Shown here in pieces: positions 54,470 through 63,851 of a stretch of DNA of 64,000 bases; positions within the stretch are counted from its first letter, which is position 1; every line of letters starts with the position of its first letter. The notes beneath the pieces were generated by a model. The model made no database searches. It saw only the letters and a program-made list of their open reading frames with translations, and had not been told where the DNA came from. Source of the DNA: Novosphingobium taihuense (GTDB lineage: Bacteria > Pseudomonadota > Alphaproteobacteria > Sphingomonadales > Sphingomonadaceae); assembly GCF_007830315.1 (NCBI RefSeq), contig NZ_VLKJ01000001.1, positions 434,001 to 498,000 on the forward strand, given 5' to 3'. The translations under genes were made by a program, and so were the position numbers.

Positions 54470-55645
54470 CTATCCGACCCGTGGAATGCGGTAGGGCAGC
54501 ATGAATTGCACGACCGGCGACGCAAAGCGGTCGAGGTCGAGGCTTTCCTGCACTGCGATCACCGGCTCGCCAAACAGGCGCGAGGCCAGCGTCGAGCGGG
54601 CGTAGAACGGCGCGTCCTCCCACGTGCGGATCACGCTGGCATGGCCTCGGTCGGCGCGCGTCTTGCGCTCCATCTGCCACAGGGTATTGGGCAACGGCGC
54701 AACGGGAGGCAGGACTTCCTCCTCGTGCGGCACGCCATCAGCACCGAAGCGAAGCGCGCTGGCGAAGGCCTGCCCGTTCCGCCGGATGCCCTCATAACAC
54801 ACGGTCGAATCCCGTCGCCCATGCGCGCGGGACCAGTGCCAGACCCGGAAGCCTTCCTCGAGCGATTCCGAGCCGAAGTTGGAATCGAGATAGGCACTGC
54901 CCTTCCACTTGAGCCCCGGCTTTTCCATCACCACCTCGATCCGCGCACGCGGGGCAAGGCAGTGCCAGCGGTGGCAGCCCTCTGGGTCGAGAGCGAAGGC
55001 GCGGTCGTTCATCGCTTCGGGATGGACGCGGACCTTCCCCGCAACGCGCCGCTGCCATGGCACGCCGACGCGCTTGTCCTGCTCCTCGATGTCGATTTCC
55101 AGCGCAATGCCGGTCCAGCGCACTGCGCTCGGGCCGATCTGGAGATTGTCGGCATCGCGCGCCACATGGCCGCGCCCGCGCTCGGTCATCGTCCAGCGCG
55201 CACCGGGGCCGTATAGCGCGACATTGAGCGCGCAGTGATTGAGCGGATCGGGCCGGCCGCTCTTCTTGTAATATGGTGAAAAGACGCTGCCGATGAAGGC
55301 GATGATCGTCAGCCCATGGCGTCCGCACTCGCTGATTGCATCGACATACCACCAGCCATAGCCACCGGGTGGGATCGCCGCATCGAAGCGAGGTCTTGCA
55401 GCACTGCATCCATCGCCAGCCGCCCGGACAAGGCGGCCATCGGGATCCCGGCCCCCGGATGGGTACTTCCACCCGCGCAGTAGAGCCCAGGGATCCGGGT
55501 CCGCGTGCCCTGCCGGAGGAAGGACGCCGCCCAGCCGTGCGAGGCCCGACCATAGATCGCTCCCCCGGTCGAGGGCAAAAAGCTCTCGAAGGCGTTCGGC
55601 GTCAGCAGCGTGTGTGGAAATTCCTCCTCCAGTTCCAGTCCACAA
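54470..55645 (-). CDS. crtC: Carotenoid 1,2-hydratase (hydroxyneurosporene dehydratase) CrtC
   Basis: The CrtC core is plain: FDAAIPPGGYGWWYVDAISECGRHGLTIIAFIGSVFSPYYKKSGR, DPLNHCALNVALYGPGARWTMTERG, and WKGSAYLDSNFGSESLEEGFRVWHWSRAHG. It hydrates the psi end of carotenoids in the spheroidene/spirilloxanthin route. The start is a problem. Upstream of the conserved FDAAIPPGGY there is no in-frame ATG, GTG or TTG until a TTG at 55645 (used here, 391 residues), deep inside crtD. Family members usually begin 10-20 residues before that motif. A non-standard start, or real long overlap, must be considered. Confidence 0.85.
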   Translation of the reverse strand: MWTGTGGGISTHAADAERLRELFALDRGSDLWSGLARLGGVLPPAGHADPDPWALLRGWKYPSGGRDPDGRLVRAAGDGCSAARPRFDAAIPPGGYGWWYVDAISECGRHGLTIIAFIGSVFSPYYKKSGRPDPLNHCALNVALYGPGARWTMTERGRGHVARDADNLQIGPSAVRWTGIALEIDIEEQDKRVGVPWQRRVAGKVRVHPEAMNDRAFALDPEGCHRWHCLAPRARIEVVMEKPGLKWKGSAYLDSNFGSESLEEGFRVWHWSRAHGRRDSTVCYEGIRRNGQAFASALRFGADGVPHEEEVLPPVAPLPNTLWQMERKTRADRGHASVIRTWEDAPFYARSTLASRLFGEPVIAVQESLDLDRFASPVVQFMLPYRIPRVG

Positions 55646-56868
55646 CGCTGCAGGCTGCGCCTCATGGCCAGAGTGCATTGCGCCTTCTCCTTCTCGGTAT
55701 AGTCGTGGCTGTCGCCGTTGGCGGGGGCATTGACGATGATCTGCAACCGCTCGCGCGTGCCGGACTGCACCTGCGCGCCGCCCTCGCGGTCCTGCGCGCA
55801 GACATAGACGCTAGGATCGGTCGGCGCCGCGCCGCCGCGAATGTCGGCAAACTCCCGCGCATAGTCAGGCGAGAAGAACACGTTGTGGCGCTTGAGCGGA
55901 AAGCCCGACGTCCGCGCATGGGCAAGCCAGACCATGGCCGAGAGCGAACGCTTGTGCGGGGCATGCGCGCTCACCGCCATCGCGCCCAGTGGTCCGAAGC
56001 GACCGGCGGCCAGCGCGGCGGGATCGGCGTTGGCGATGACCGCGTCGGCGGCAATCCTTTCGCCCGTACTCAGGATAAGTCCCGACGCGCGGCCCTGCGC
56101 GGTCTCGATCAGCGCCGCGCCAGTGCCGAACCGGAACCTTGCGCCATGCATCTGCGCCAGCCGCATCAGGGCTCCTGCCAGCGCGCTCATCCCCCCATCG
56201 ATCAGCCAGACGCCCTGCGCCTCGACATGGGCGACGAGCATGAGAGTGGCAGGCGTCTCGAACGGCGACGAACCGCAATAAGTGGAATAGCGGGCAAACA
56301 GTTGACGCAGGCGCTGGTCGGCGAAGTGCTCGCCCAGCACCTTCCACATCGATTCATAGGGGCGGATCGCAAGCAGGTCGCCCATGCGCCACAGCCCGAT
56401 GCGCCACATCAGCGGCAGCGGCCATGAGACCTTGCTGCCGCGCATCATGGGTCGGTCGATTATCCGGTGGATGCGAGCGGCCTCGGCGCGAAATGTGCGG
56501 TAGCCTCTGGCGGCAGCGGCTCCAGCAAACTGGCCGATCGCCTCCTCACTGCGCTGCGGGTCGGCATAGAGATCGAGCTTGCCCCCTGCCGCCCAGGAAT
56601 GGCTCGCAATCGTATCGGCCTGGCGGATATCGACGAAGTCGGCGAACTCAGCACCACATTCGCGGAACAGGTCTTCGAAGACGTCGCGCAAGGTGAACAC
56701 CGTCGGTCCTGCATCGATCGATGCCCCGTCAACGATCAGTTGCCGCGCCTTGCCGCCGGGGTGCGAGGCCTTCTCGACCACGGTGACGTCGAGCCCCCGC
56801 GCAGCCAGCAGCGCTGCCGCTGCGAGGCCACCGATGCCTGCGCCGATGATCGCTACCCGCGATGCCAA
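55309..56868 (-). CDS. crtD: Carotenoid 3,4-desaturase CrtD (phytoene desaturase family)
   Basis: 519 residues. The dinucleotide motif VAIIGAGIGGLAAAALLAARGLDVTVVEK is at the N-terminus, with PGGKARQ next. The C-terminal family signature is YCAGGSTHPGAGIPMAALSGRLA. It is called crtD because it precedes crtC and faces crtF, as in other photosynthesis gene clusters; crtI cannot be excluded from sequence alone. It is divergent from crtF and shares the PpsR-type site. Confidence 0.9.
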   Translation of the reverse strand: MASRVAIIGAGIGGLAAAALLAARGLDVTVVEKASHPGGKARQLIVDGASIDAGPTVFTLRDVFEDLFRECGAEFADFVDIRQADTIASHSWAAGGKLDLYADPQRSEEAIGQFAGAAAARGYRTFRAEAARIHRIIDRPMMRGSKVSWPLPLMWRIGLWRMGDLLAIRPYESMWKVLGEHFADQRLRQLFARYSTYCGSSPFETPATLMLVAHVEAQGVWLIDGGMSALAGALMRLAQMHGARFRFGTGAALIETAQGRASGLILSTGERIAADAVIANADPAALAAGRFGPLGAMAVSAHAPHKRSLSAMVWLAHARTSGFPLKRHNVFFSPDYAREFADIRGGAAPTDPSVYVCAQDREGGAQVQSGTRERLQIIVNAPANGDSHDYTEKEKAQCTLAMRRSLQRCGLELEEEFPHTLLTPNAFESFLPSTGGAIYGRASHGWAASFLRQGTRTRIPGLYCAGGSTHPGAGIPMAALSGRLAMDAVLQDLASMRRSHPVAMAGGMSMQSASADAMG

Positions 56869-56930
56869 GGCCTGCTCCTCTCACGAAGGTGTCCTTCGTC
56901 GGTGAACACAATTGACCTTTACAATATAAA

Positions 56931-56948
56931 TGTCCAATCAAATGGACA
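56931..56948. promoter_or_regulatory. PpsR/CrtJ-type operator between crtD and crtF
   Basis: TGTCCAATCAAATGGACA is an exact TGT-N12-ACA with the same TGTCCA/TGGACA arms as before bchI, again one base before an ATG (crtF at 56950). A TATAAA at 56925-56930 precedes it. A weaker TGT-N13-ACA (56890-56908) lies closer to crtD. Confidence 0.85.
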
Positions 56949-56949
56949 C

Positions 56950-58077
56950 ATGCCTGACGCGATGCCCTTTCCGGACGCGACACCCGCCCGCAGTCCACCC
57001 GAATGGCGACGTCGCTGGACGATGTGGCGCAACCGTGTCCTTGGCAGCCGCACCTTTCAGCACTGGGCAGCGCGCCTGCCTGTTTTCGCGACGGTTTCGC
57101 GCCATCGCGCGGCCCGCGCCTTCGATCTGGTAGCCGGGTTCTGCTACTCGCAAGTGCTAATGGGGGCGGTCCAGACGGGTCTGTTGGACCTGCTTGCGAA
57201 AGGCCCCTGCGATGCCGACGCAATCGCCCGATCAACTGGCCTCAGCCGCGATGCCGCCACGCGACTCGCACGCGCCGCCGCCGCGCTGGACCTTGCCGAA
57301 GAGGTTGCGCCCGGCTGCTGGATGCTTGGGCAACAGGGCGCGGCGCTGCAGTCCAACGCCGGGGCGCTCGCCATGGTGCGCCATCACACCCTGCTCTACG
57401 CAGACCTTGCCGACCCGATCGCGCTGCTCCGCAAGGACCGTTCGGAACCCACGGCCCTGTCGACGTTCTGGCACTATGCCACGGAGGCAGAAGGAGAAAC
57501 TGCAACCCGCTATTCGCACCTCATGGCAACGTCGCAGGAGATGGTCGCGCGCGAGGCGATGGCCGCCTACCCTTTTGACCGCCACAGGCGATTGCTTGAT
57601 CTGGGTGGCGGCCATGGCGCCTTCATCAAGGCACTGGCCCCCGCTTGCCCCGCGCTCGAACTGGGCATCTTCGATCTGCCACCGGTATTGTCGGGCGCTG
57701 CCTCCCTGCCCGCCCGAGTCGCACTCCATCCCGGCGATTTCTTCGCAACGCCGTTCCCGCAAGGGTACGATTGCATGACTCTCGTACGGATACTCCACGA
57801 TCACGACGACGATCGCTGCATGCAGATCCTGCGGTCGGCGCGCGAGGCGCTGCCCCCTGGCGGCCGCCTGGTGATCGCCGAACCGATGGCCGGCGTGCGC
57901 GGCGCGCGTGCGATGGGCGATGCCTATTTCGGCTTGTATCTCTGGGCAATGAACTCGGGTCGCCCGCGAACGGCAAGCGAGTACGCGGCGATGGCGCGGG
58001 AGGCGGGCTTCACCCGTTCGCAATCGCTTCGCACCGCGATGCCGGTCATCACTAGCGTCATTGTCTGTTCATATTGA
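56950..58077 (+). CDS. crtF: Demethylspheroidene O-methyltransferase CrtF
   Basis: 375 residues. Class-I methyltransferase with the SAM motif RLLDLGGGHGAFIKAL and the acidic FDLPPVL, and catalytic-region VRILHDHDDDR. The N-terminal dimerisation winged helix (LVAGFCYSQVLMGAVQTGLLDLLAKGP) is typical of carotenoid O-methyltransferases. It methylates the C-1 hydroxyl that CrtC makes. ATG 56950 is used; ATG 56962 is an alternative, and neither has a good ribosome binding site. Confidence 0.92.
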   Translation: MPDAMPFPDATPARSPPEWRRRWTMWRNRVLGSRTFQHWAARLPVFATVSRHRAARAFDLVAGFCYSQVLMGAVQTGLLDLLAKGPCDADAIARSTGLSRDAATRLARAAAALDLAEEVAPGCWMLGQQGAALQSNAGALAMVRHHTLLYADLADPIALLRKDRSEPTALSTFWHYATEAEGETATRYSHLMATSQEMVAREAMAAYPFDRHRRLLDLGGGHGAFIKALAPACPALELGIFDLPPVLSGAASLPARVALHPGDFFATPFPQGYDCMTLVRILHDHDDDRCMQILRSAREALPPGGRLVIAEPMAGVRGARAMGDAYFGLYLWAMNSGRPRTASEYAAMAREAGFTRSQSLRTAMPVITSVIVCSY

Positions 58078-58087
58078 CATCTTTAAC

Positions 58088-58105
58088 CGTCCAATCTGTT
58101 TGACA
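58088..58105. promoter_or_regulatory. Degenerate PpsR-type operator before bchC
   Basis: CGTCCAATCTGTTTGACA fits TGT-N12-ACA with one change in the first base; its left arm keeps CCAAT as in the other two sites. It lies between the crtF stop and the bchC start, about 90 bases from the latter, and would serve the bchCXYZ-puf superoperon. Confidence 0.55.
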
Positions 58106-58195
58106 CTCTTTTGCGTTAGCGTATGGTGAACCATGCCAGACAGGCCCATTCGGGACCTGCGGCTTGGCCAAACGGCCAGAGAGGGGAAGACCGGC

Positions 58196-59176
58196 ATGGA
58201 GTCGCTGGCGGTCATACTGGAAGCTCCAAGGCGCATAGCGCTTCGCAGTCTTGCCCTGACTCCGGGACAGGCCAACGGCAGCTCAGCCGCTGACTCCGCG
58301 CAGTGCCACCTCGCCGCTTCCGACGTTCTCATCGAAGTCCAGTGGAGCGGCGTAAGCGCCGGAACAGAAAAGCTTCTCTGGAGCGGCGAGATGCCGAACT
58401 TCCCTGGCATGGGCTACCCGCTTGTGCCCGGATATGAATCGCTCGGCCGGATCATCGATGCAGGTGATGAGGCGTCAGGCCGCATCGGAGACTGGGTCTT
58501 CGTGCCCGGCGCCACATGCTACCGCGATGCACGCGGCCTGTTCGGCGGTACCGCCCGCCGGGTCATCGTGCCATCCGCCCGCGCCCTTCCGGTTTCCGAG
58601 TCGCTCGGCCGCGACGGTGTGCTGTTCGCGCTGGCAGCCACCGCGCTCCACGCGATGAACGGGGGGGAACCGCCCGATCTGATCGTCGGCCACGGCACGC
58701 TAGGACGCCTTATGGCGCGGATGACCATTGCCGCCGGTGCGCCCCCGCCCGTCGTCTGGGACAACAAGCCAGCCCGCCGAACCGGCGCGCAAGGCTACAG
58801 CGTCATCGCCCCCAAGGACGATGACCGCCGCGATTACGCCAACATCTACGATGCCAGCGGCGATGCCGATTGCCTCGACCTGCTCGTCCCGCGTCTGCGT
58901 CGTGGTGGCGAGATCGTGCTGGCGGGCTTCTACGCCAATCGCCCGAGCTTCGCCTTCGCGCCAGCTTTCCGTGCCGAGGCCCGGTTCCGCGTTGCCGCCG
59001 AATGGGGGCCCGACGATCTCGCCGCTACCCGCGCCCTGATCGAAAGCGGCGCGCTCGATCTCACCGGACTGGTCTCGCACCAGCGCCCGGCCGAGGAAGC
59101 CCCGGATGCCTATCCGGAAGCCTTCCTCGATCCCGACTGCCTCAAGATGGTCCTCGACTGGAGCGATTGCGCATGA
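58196..59176 (+). CDS. bchC: 3-hydroxyethyl-bacteriochlorophyllide a dehydrogenase BchC
   Basis: 326 residues from ATG 58196, which has AGGGGAAG nine bases upstream; an earlier in-frame ATG (58133) lacks one. Zinc-dehydrogenase-like fold: VLIEVQWSGVSAGTEKLLWSGEMPNFPGMGYPLVPGYESLG and the cofactor region PDLIVGHGTLGRLMARM. It oxidises the C3 hydroxyethyl group to acetyl. It overlaps bchX by ATGA. Confidence 0.96.
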   Translation: MESLAVILEAPRRIALRSLALTPGQANGSSAADSAQCHLAASDVLIEVQWSGVSAGTEKLLWSGEMPNFPGMGYPLVPGYESLGRIIDAGDEASGRIGDWVFVPGATCYRDARGLFGGTARRVIVPSARALPVSESLGRDGVLFALAATALHAMNGGEPPDLIVGHGTLGRLMARMTIAAGAPPPVVWDNKPARRTGAQGYSVIAPKDDDRRDYANIYDASGDADCLDLLVPRLRRGGEIVLAGFYANRPSFAFAPAFRAEARFRVAAEWGPDDLAATRALIESGALDLTGLVSHQRPAEEAPDAYPEAFLDPDCLKMVLDWSDCA

Positions 59177-60162
59177 CGATGCTGGATACACATGCCGCTG
59201 CTCTGCGCGATGAAGCCGCGATCGAGCCCGACGCCCCGCACACTGGTGAGGTCAAGAAGGAAACGCAGATCATCGCGATCTACGGCAAGGGGGGCTCGGG
59301 CAAGAGCTTCGCCCTCTCCAACCTCAGCTACATGATGGCCCAGCAGGGCAAGCGCGTACTGCTGATCGGTTGCGATCCCAAGTCCGATACCACCAGCCTG
59401 CTCTTCGCCGGCAAGGCCTGCCCCACGATCATCGAGACCTCCTCGGCCAAGAAGCTTGCCGGAGAGGAAGTGCGGATTGAGGACGTCTGCTTCCAGCGTG
59501 ACGGCGTGTTCGCAATGGAGCTCGGCGGCCCCGAAGTCGGTCGCGGCTGCGGCGGGCGCGGGATCATCCACGGCTTCGAACTGCTCGAAAAGCTTGGCTT
59601 CCATGACTGGGGCTTCGATTACGTCCTGCTCGACTTCCTCGGCGACGTGGTCTGCGGCGGCTTCGGCCTGCCGATCGCCCGCGACATGTGCCAGAAGGTC
59701 ATCGTCGTCGGCTCGAACGACCTGCAGTCGCTCTATGTCGCCAACAACGTCTGCAAGGCGGTGGAATACTTCCGCAAGATGGGCGGGAACGTCGGCGTTG
59801 CCGGCATGATCGTCAACAAGGACGACGGCACGGGCGAAGCCAAGGCCTTTGCCGCAGCGGTCGACATCCCGGTCCTCTGCGCCATCCCGGCAGACGAGGA
59901 CATCCGCCGGAAATCGGCAAACTACCAGATTATCGGCAGGCCCGACGGGCAATGGGGCAGTCTCTTCGCAGAGCTTGCCGCCAATGTTGCGTCGGCCCCG
60001 CCGCGGCAGCCCAGGCCCCTCGACCAGGATGGACTGCTCGGCCTCTTCTCCCCCGAAGACACTGGCGGCAACGTAGAACTTGTCCCGGCGACACAGGCTG
60101 ACATGCGCGGCGGAACATTTGAGAAGAAGCCCTCGCTCGAGGTGGTTTATGATGAGGTCTAG
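59173..60162 (+). CDS. bchX: Chlorophyllide a reductase iron protein BchX
   Basis: 329 residues. NifH-like: P-loop IYGKGGSGKSFALSNLSYMM, switch DPKSDTTSLL, and Cys ligands of the bridging 4Fe-4S cluster in VGRGCGGRGIIHGFELL and VVCGGFGLPIARDMCQK. It delivers electrons to BchYZ for reduction of the chlorin B ring. Confidence 0.98.
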   Translation: MTMLDTHAAALRDEAAIEPDAPHTGEVKKETQIIAIYGKGGSGKSFALSNLSYMMAQQGKRVLLIGCDPKSDTTSLLFAGKACPTIIETSSAKKLAGEEVRIEDVCFQRDGVFAMELGGPEVGRGCGGRGIIHGFELLEKLGFHDWGFDYVLLDFLGDVVCGGFGLPIARDMCQKVIVVGSNDLQSLYVANNVCKAVEYFRKMGGNVGVAGMIVNKDDGTGEAKAFAAAVDIPVLCAIPADEDIRRKSANYQIIGRPDGQWGSLFAELAANVASAPPRQPRPLDQDGLLGLFSPEDTGGNVELVPATQADMRGGTFEKKPSLEVVYDEV

Positions 60163-60165
60163 GGC

Positions 60166-61707
60166 ATGACCGACCTCGCCACCGACGCGATGGACTTCTC
60201 GCGACAGCCCGACCGGATCGATCTCGATCCGCCGGTGGAAGGCGGCGGCTGCCATGCCGGCGCCGAAACCCTGCGCGAAGCTACCAACAAGGCACAGGGC
60301 TCGGAACTGCTGGAACGCTATGCCGCCGATTACCCCGTCGGCCCGCATGACCAGCCGCAGAGCATGTGCCCCGCATTCGGTTCGCTGCGCGTCGGGCTCC
60401 GGATGCGCCGCACCGCCACGGTACTCTCGGGCTCGGCCTGCTGCGTCTATGGCCTGACCTTCACCTCGCACTTCTATGGCGCGCGCCGCACCGTCGGCTA
60501 CGTGCCGTTCAGTTCCGAAACGCTCGTCACCGGCAAGCTGTTCGAGGACATCAAGGAGGCCGTCGAGGGCCTTGCCGATCCGGCAAGTTACGACGCCATA
60601 GTCGTCACCAACCTGTGCGTGCCAACTGCCAGCGGCGTGCCGCTGCGCCTGCTGAAGAAGCAGATCAACGGCGTGCGCATCATCGGCATCGACGTGCCGG
60701 GCTTCGGAATCCCGACCCATGCCGAGGCGAAGGACGTTCTGGCAGGCGCCATGCTCGCCTATGCGCGCGAGGAAGTGGTCCAAGGCCCCGTCGCGGCCCC
60801 TGCAATCCGATCGGACAAGCCCACTGTCACCCTGCTGGGCGAGATGTTCCCGGCGGACCCCGTGGGCATCGGCATGATGCTCGAACCATTGGGCCTTGCT
60901 GCCGGACCGGTCGTGCCCACCCGCGAGTGGCGCGAACTCTATGCCGCGCTCGATTGCGCCGTCGTCGCCGCAATCCACCCATTCTACACCGCTAGCGTCC
61001 GTGAATTCGAGCATGCCGGGCGCACGGTCGTCGGCTCGGCCCCGGTCGGCGCGGAAGGCACCGCAGCGTGGCTCGATGCCATTGGTGCCGCCTGCAACGT
61101 GAGCCAAGCACAGGTCGACATCGCCAAGGACCGCTCCGTGCCGATGATCCGGGCCGCGCTTGCCGCCAACCCGATCAAGGGCCGCATCACCGTCTCGGGC
61201 TATGAAGGCTCGGAACTGCTGGTCGCCCGCCTGCTGATCGAAAGCGGAGCCGATGTGCCCTATGTCGGCAGCGCCTGCCCGCGCACACGCTGGTCCGATC
61301 CCGATCGCGAATGGCTCGAAGCGCGCGGTGTCCGCGTGCAATTCCGCGCCAGCCTCGAACAGGATATCGCCGCAGTCGAGGAATTCCGTCCCGATCTCGC
61401 CATCGGCACAACCCCGGTGGTCCAGCACGCCAAGCAACGCGCGATCCCGGCGCTCTATTTCACCAATCTGATCTCCGCGCGCCCGCTGATGGGCGTCGCA
61501 GGGGCTGGCAGCCTTGCCCAGGTCGTCAACGCGGCGATGGGTAACAAGGCACGGTTCGACAAGATGAGCGCGTTCTTCGAAGGCGTCGGCACCGGCCCCA
61601 ACGCAGGCGTGTGGGAAGAAACCCCGCAGGACCGCCCGCTGTTCAAGAAGAAGTACGCCGCGCTCAACGAAGCCGCGCGCAAAGCGGCGGAGGCAGTCGG
61701 CTCATGA
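60166..61707 (+). CDS. bchY: Chlorophyllide a reductase subunit BchY
   Basis: 513 residues. NifD-like catalytic subunit with cluster-ligand Cys regions [27 protein letters not shown] and [12 protein letters not shown]. It lies 3 bases after bchX and overlaps bchZ by ATGA. Confidence 0.97.
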   Translation: MTDLATDAMDFSRQPDRIDLDPPVEGGGCHAGAETLREATNKAQGSELLERYAADYPVGPHDQPQSMCPAFGSLRVGLRMRRTATVLSGSACCVYGLTFTSHFYGARRTVGYVPFSSETLVTGKLFEDIKEAVEGLADPASYDAIVVTNLCVPTASGVPLRLLKKQINGVRIIGIDVPGFGIPTHAEAKDVLAGAMLAYAREEVVQGPVAAPAIRSDKPTVTLLGEMFPADPVGIGMMLEPLGLAAGPVVPTREWRELYAALDCAVVAAIHPFYTASVREFEHAGRTVVGSAPVGAEGTAAWLDAIGAACNVSQAQVDIAKDRSVPMIRAALAANPIKGRITVSGYEGSELLVARLLIESGADVPYVGSACPRTRWSDPDREWLEARGVRVQFRASLEQDIAAVEEFRPDLAIGTTPVVQHAKQRAIPALYFTNLISARPLMGVAGAGSLAQVVNAAMGNKARFDKMSAFFEGVGTGPNAGVWEETPQDRPLFKKKYAALNEAARKAAEAVGS

Positions 61708-63149
61708 CGCTGGTTCTCGATCACGACAGGGCCGGCGGCTACTGGGGCGCAGTCTATGTCTTCACCGCGATCAAGGGTCTGCAGGTGATCATCGACGGCC
61801 CGGTGGGTTGCGAAAACCTGCCAGTCACCTCGGTCCTGCACTATACCGATGGCCTTCCGCCGCACGAACTGCCCATCGTCGTAACCGGCCTCGGCGAAGA
61901 AGAGCTGGGCAAGACCGGCACAGAAGCCGCGATGAAGCGGGCGTGGAAGACGCTCGATCCCGAACTTCCGGCCGTTGTCGTCACCGGTTCGATTTCCGAG
62001 ATGATCGGCGGCGGCGTCACGCCGCAGGGCACGAACATCAAGCGCTTCCTGCCGCGCACGATCGACGAGGACCAGTGGCAATGCGCCGACCGTGCGCTAA
62101 GCTGGCTGTGGTCTGAATTCGGGCCGAAGACCGTCCCTGCGGTCAAGCCGCTGAAGGACGGCGAGAAGCCCAAGGTCAACATCCTCGGGCCATCCTACGG
62201 CATGTTCAACATGGCGAGCGACCTGCACGAGATCCGTCGCCTGATTGAGGGCATCGGTGCAGAGGTCAACATGGCCTTCCCGCTGGGCAGCCATCTGGCC
62301 GACGTGCGCAAGCTTGCCGATGCACAGGCCAACGTCTGCATGTACCGCGAATTCGGCCGCAACTTGTGCGAGTTGATGGAGCGGCCTTATTTCCAGGCGC
62401 CCATCGGGCTCGACAGCACGACGAAATTCCTGCGCGCGCTCGCCGCCGAACTCGGGCTCGATCCCGAACCGTTCATCGAGCGCGAGAAGCACACCACGAT
62501 CAAGCCGCTTTGGGACCTGTGGCGCTCGGTCACGCAGGATTTCTTCGCCACCGCCAGCTTCGGCATCGTCGCGAACGAGACCTACGCACGGGGCATCCGC
62601 AAGTTTTTGGAAGACGACATGGGCCTGCCCTGCACGTTCGCGTTCTCGCGCCGTGCCGGGGTGAAGCCCAGGAACGAGGACGTGCGCGCGGCCATCCACG
62701 CCACGCCCCCGCTGGTGCTGTTCGGCAGCTATAACGAACGCATGTACAACGCCGAAAAGGGCGGGCGGTCGATCTACATCCCGGCAAGCTTCCCCGGCGC
62801 TGCGATCCGCCGTCACATCGGCACGCCATTCATGGGCTACTCCGGGGCAACCTACCTCGTCCAGGAAGTGTGCAACGCGCTGTTTGACGCGCTGTTCAAC
62901 ATCATCCCGCTCTCGACCCAGCTCGATCAGGTCGAGGCCACGCCCGCGCGCGACCATCGCGAACTGCCGTGGGACGAGGACGCCAAGACCCGGCTCGACC
63001 AGATCGTCGAGGCTCAACCGGTACTGGTGCGCATTTCCGCCGCCAAGCGCCTGCGCGATGCTGCAGAACGCGCCGCGCGCGCCCACGGGGAGTCCCGCGT
63101 CAATGCGGACAGGCTGGCCGACGCGATGCTCGAGGCGCAGGTCGCATGA
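61704..63149 (+). CDS. bchZ: Chlorophyllide a reductase subunit BchZ
   Basis: 481 residues from [18 protein letters not shown]. NifK-like: [23 protein letters not shown] (cluster Cys) and [19 protein letters not shown], with the C-terminal PCP_red-like region [32 protein letters not shown]. It completes the BchXYZ reductase. Confidence 0.97.
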   Translation: MTLVLDHDRAGGYWGAVYVFTAIKGLQVIIDGPVGCENLPVTSVLHYTDGLPPHELPIVVTGLGEEELGKTGTEAAMKRAWKTLDPELPAVVVTGSISEMIGGGVTPQGTNIKRFLPRTIDEDQWQCADRALSWLWSEFGPKTVPAVKPLKDGEKPKVNILGPSYGMFNMASDLHEIRRLIEGIGAEVNMAFPLGSHLADVRKLADAQANVCMYREFGRNLCELMERPYFQAPIGLDSTTKFLRALAAELGLDPEPFIEREKHTTIKPLWDLWRSVTQDFFATASFGIVANETYARGIRKFLEDDMGLPCTFAFSRRAGVKPRNEDVRAAIHATPPLVLFGSYNERMYNAEKGGRSIYIPASFPGAAIRRHIGTPFMGYSGATYLVQEVCNALFDALFNIIPLSTQLDQVEATPARDHRELPWDEDAKTRLDQIVEAQPVLVRISAAKRLRDAAERAARAHGESRVNADRLADAMLEAQVA

Positions 63150-63316
63150 CCGGCGCCACTCACCTTTCCGCCGCTTCGGCAGGCGCAACCGATTGCTCGG
63201 TAACCGATCTCCGGTCGCCGCGCACCCCCATCCCCGCAGGTCTCCCTGCGTGGATACCGAAAGAGGTCTTCCGCCTCTCGCACACCAACAACGACTGGAG
63301 ATTGGGCAATGAGTGA
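63146..63316 (+). CDS. Small ORF bridging bchZ and pufB
   Basis: 56 residues. Its ATG overlaps the bchZ stop (ATGA) and its TGA overlaps the start of pufB, so it could couple translation of the two. The sequence ([20 protein letters not shown]...[16 protein letters not shown]) has no membrane helix and does not look like PufQ. It may be a coupling leader or a chance frame. Confidence 0.35.
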   Translation: MTGATHLSAASAGATDCSVTDLRSPRTPIPAGLPAWIPKEVFRLSHTNNDWRLGNE

Positions 63317-63464
63317 TCAAGACGATCGCTTCGGGCTGAGGACCTACCTCACGCCTGAGGAAGCAAAGGAATTCCACAAACTGTTCGTGAGCAGCTTCGT
63401 CGGCTTCACCGCCGTCGCAGTGGTCGCACACGTCCTCGTCTGGATGTGGAAGCCCTGGCTCTGA
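63309..63464 (+). CDS. pufB: Light-harvesting complex 1 beta subunit
   Basis: 51 residues: [20 protein letters not shown], then [10 protein letters not shown], a single membrane helix ([17 protein letters not shown]) and KPWL. His41 in VVAH is the axial bacteriochlorophyll ligand, with the upstream FHKLF His also typical. GGAGAT precedes the start. Confidence 0.96.
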   Translation: MSDQDDRFGLRTYLTPEEAKEFHKLFVSSFVGFTAVAVVAHVLVWMWKPWL

Positions 63465-63530
63465 CACACCTCTCCACCGACCGGCGTACGGTGGGTGGAA
63501 ATCTGATTAACTTGCACAAGGACTAAGACC

Positions 63531-63716
63531 ATGTGGAGGATTTGGCTCATTTTCGATCCGCGCAGGGCACTCGTTGCACTGTTCGCGTTCCTTTTCGTGC
63601 TCGCGCTGGTGATTCACTTCATCCTGCTCAGCACCGATACCTTCAACTGGCTCGACGGCCCGAATTCGGCCCAGGGCATGGCACAGGCAGCAGCAGCGGC
63701 GCCGCCGGCGTCCTGA
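63531..63716 (+). CDS. pufA: Light-harvesting complex 1 alpha subunit
   Basis: 61 residues: [20 protein letters not shown] opens as in all LH1 alpha chains, the membrane helix holds the His ligand in [12 protein letters not shown], and the C-terminus is Ala/Pro-rich. AAGGA lies upstream. The gap to pufB carries a small hairpin (CCACC...GGTGG). Confidence 0.96.
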   Translation: MWRIWLIFDPRRALVALFAFLFVLALVIHFILLSTDTFNWLDGPNSAQGMAQAAAAAPPAS

Positions 63717-63731
63717 TTACAGCCTGTGCGA

Positions 63732-63759
63732 GAGGCGGCGGCGCTCCCGTCGCCGCCTC
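63732..63759 (+). other. Intercistronic mRNA-stabilising hairpin after pufA
   Basis: GAGGCGGCG (63732-63740) and CGCCGCCTC (63751-63759) form a perfect 9-base GC stem with a 10-base loop and no T-run. In Rhodobacter a hairpin at this place protects pufBA mRNA from 3' decay, giving excess LH1 over reaction-centre subunits; the same role is likely here. Confidence 0.8.
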
Positions 63760-63851
63760 CGGTGGCTGCAAGAGCCAACAACTGACCCCGTCAGCAAAGG
63801 TGGGGTGGGAACAATCAAGCCCGTCGCGCCGCGGCGGGGAGGGGTAGAACC

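Noticed and set aside
56890-56908. Second PpsR site (TGT...ACA) nearer crtD
   Set aside because: The spacing is 13, not 12, and the arms are not symmetrical; mentioned only as a weak possibility.
59110-61437. 775-residue open frame antisense to bchXY
   Set aside because: Antisense shadow; bchX and bchY on the other strand have unmistakable cluster-binding motifs.
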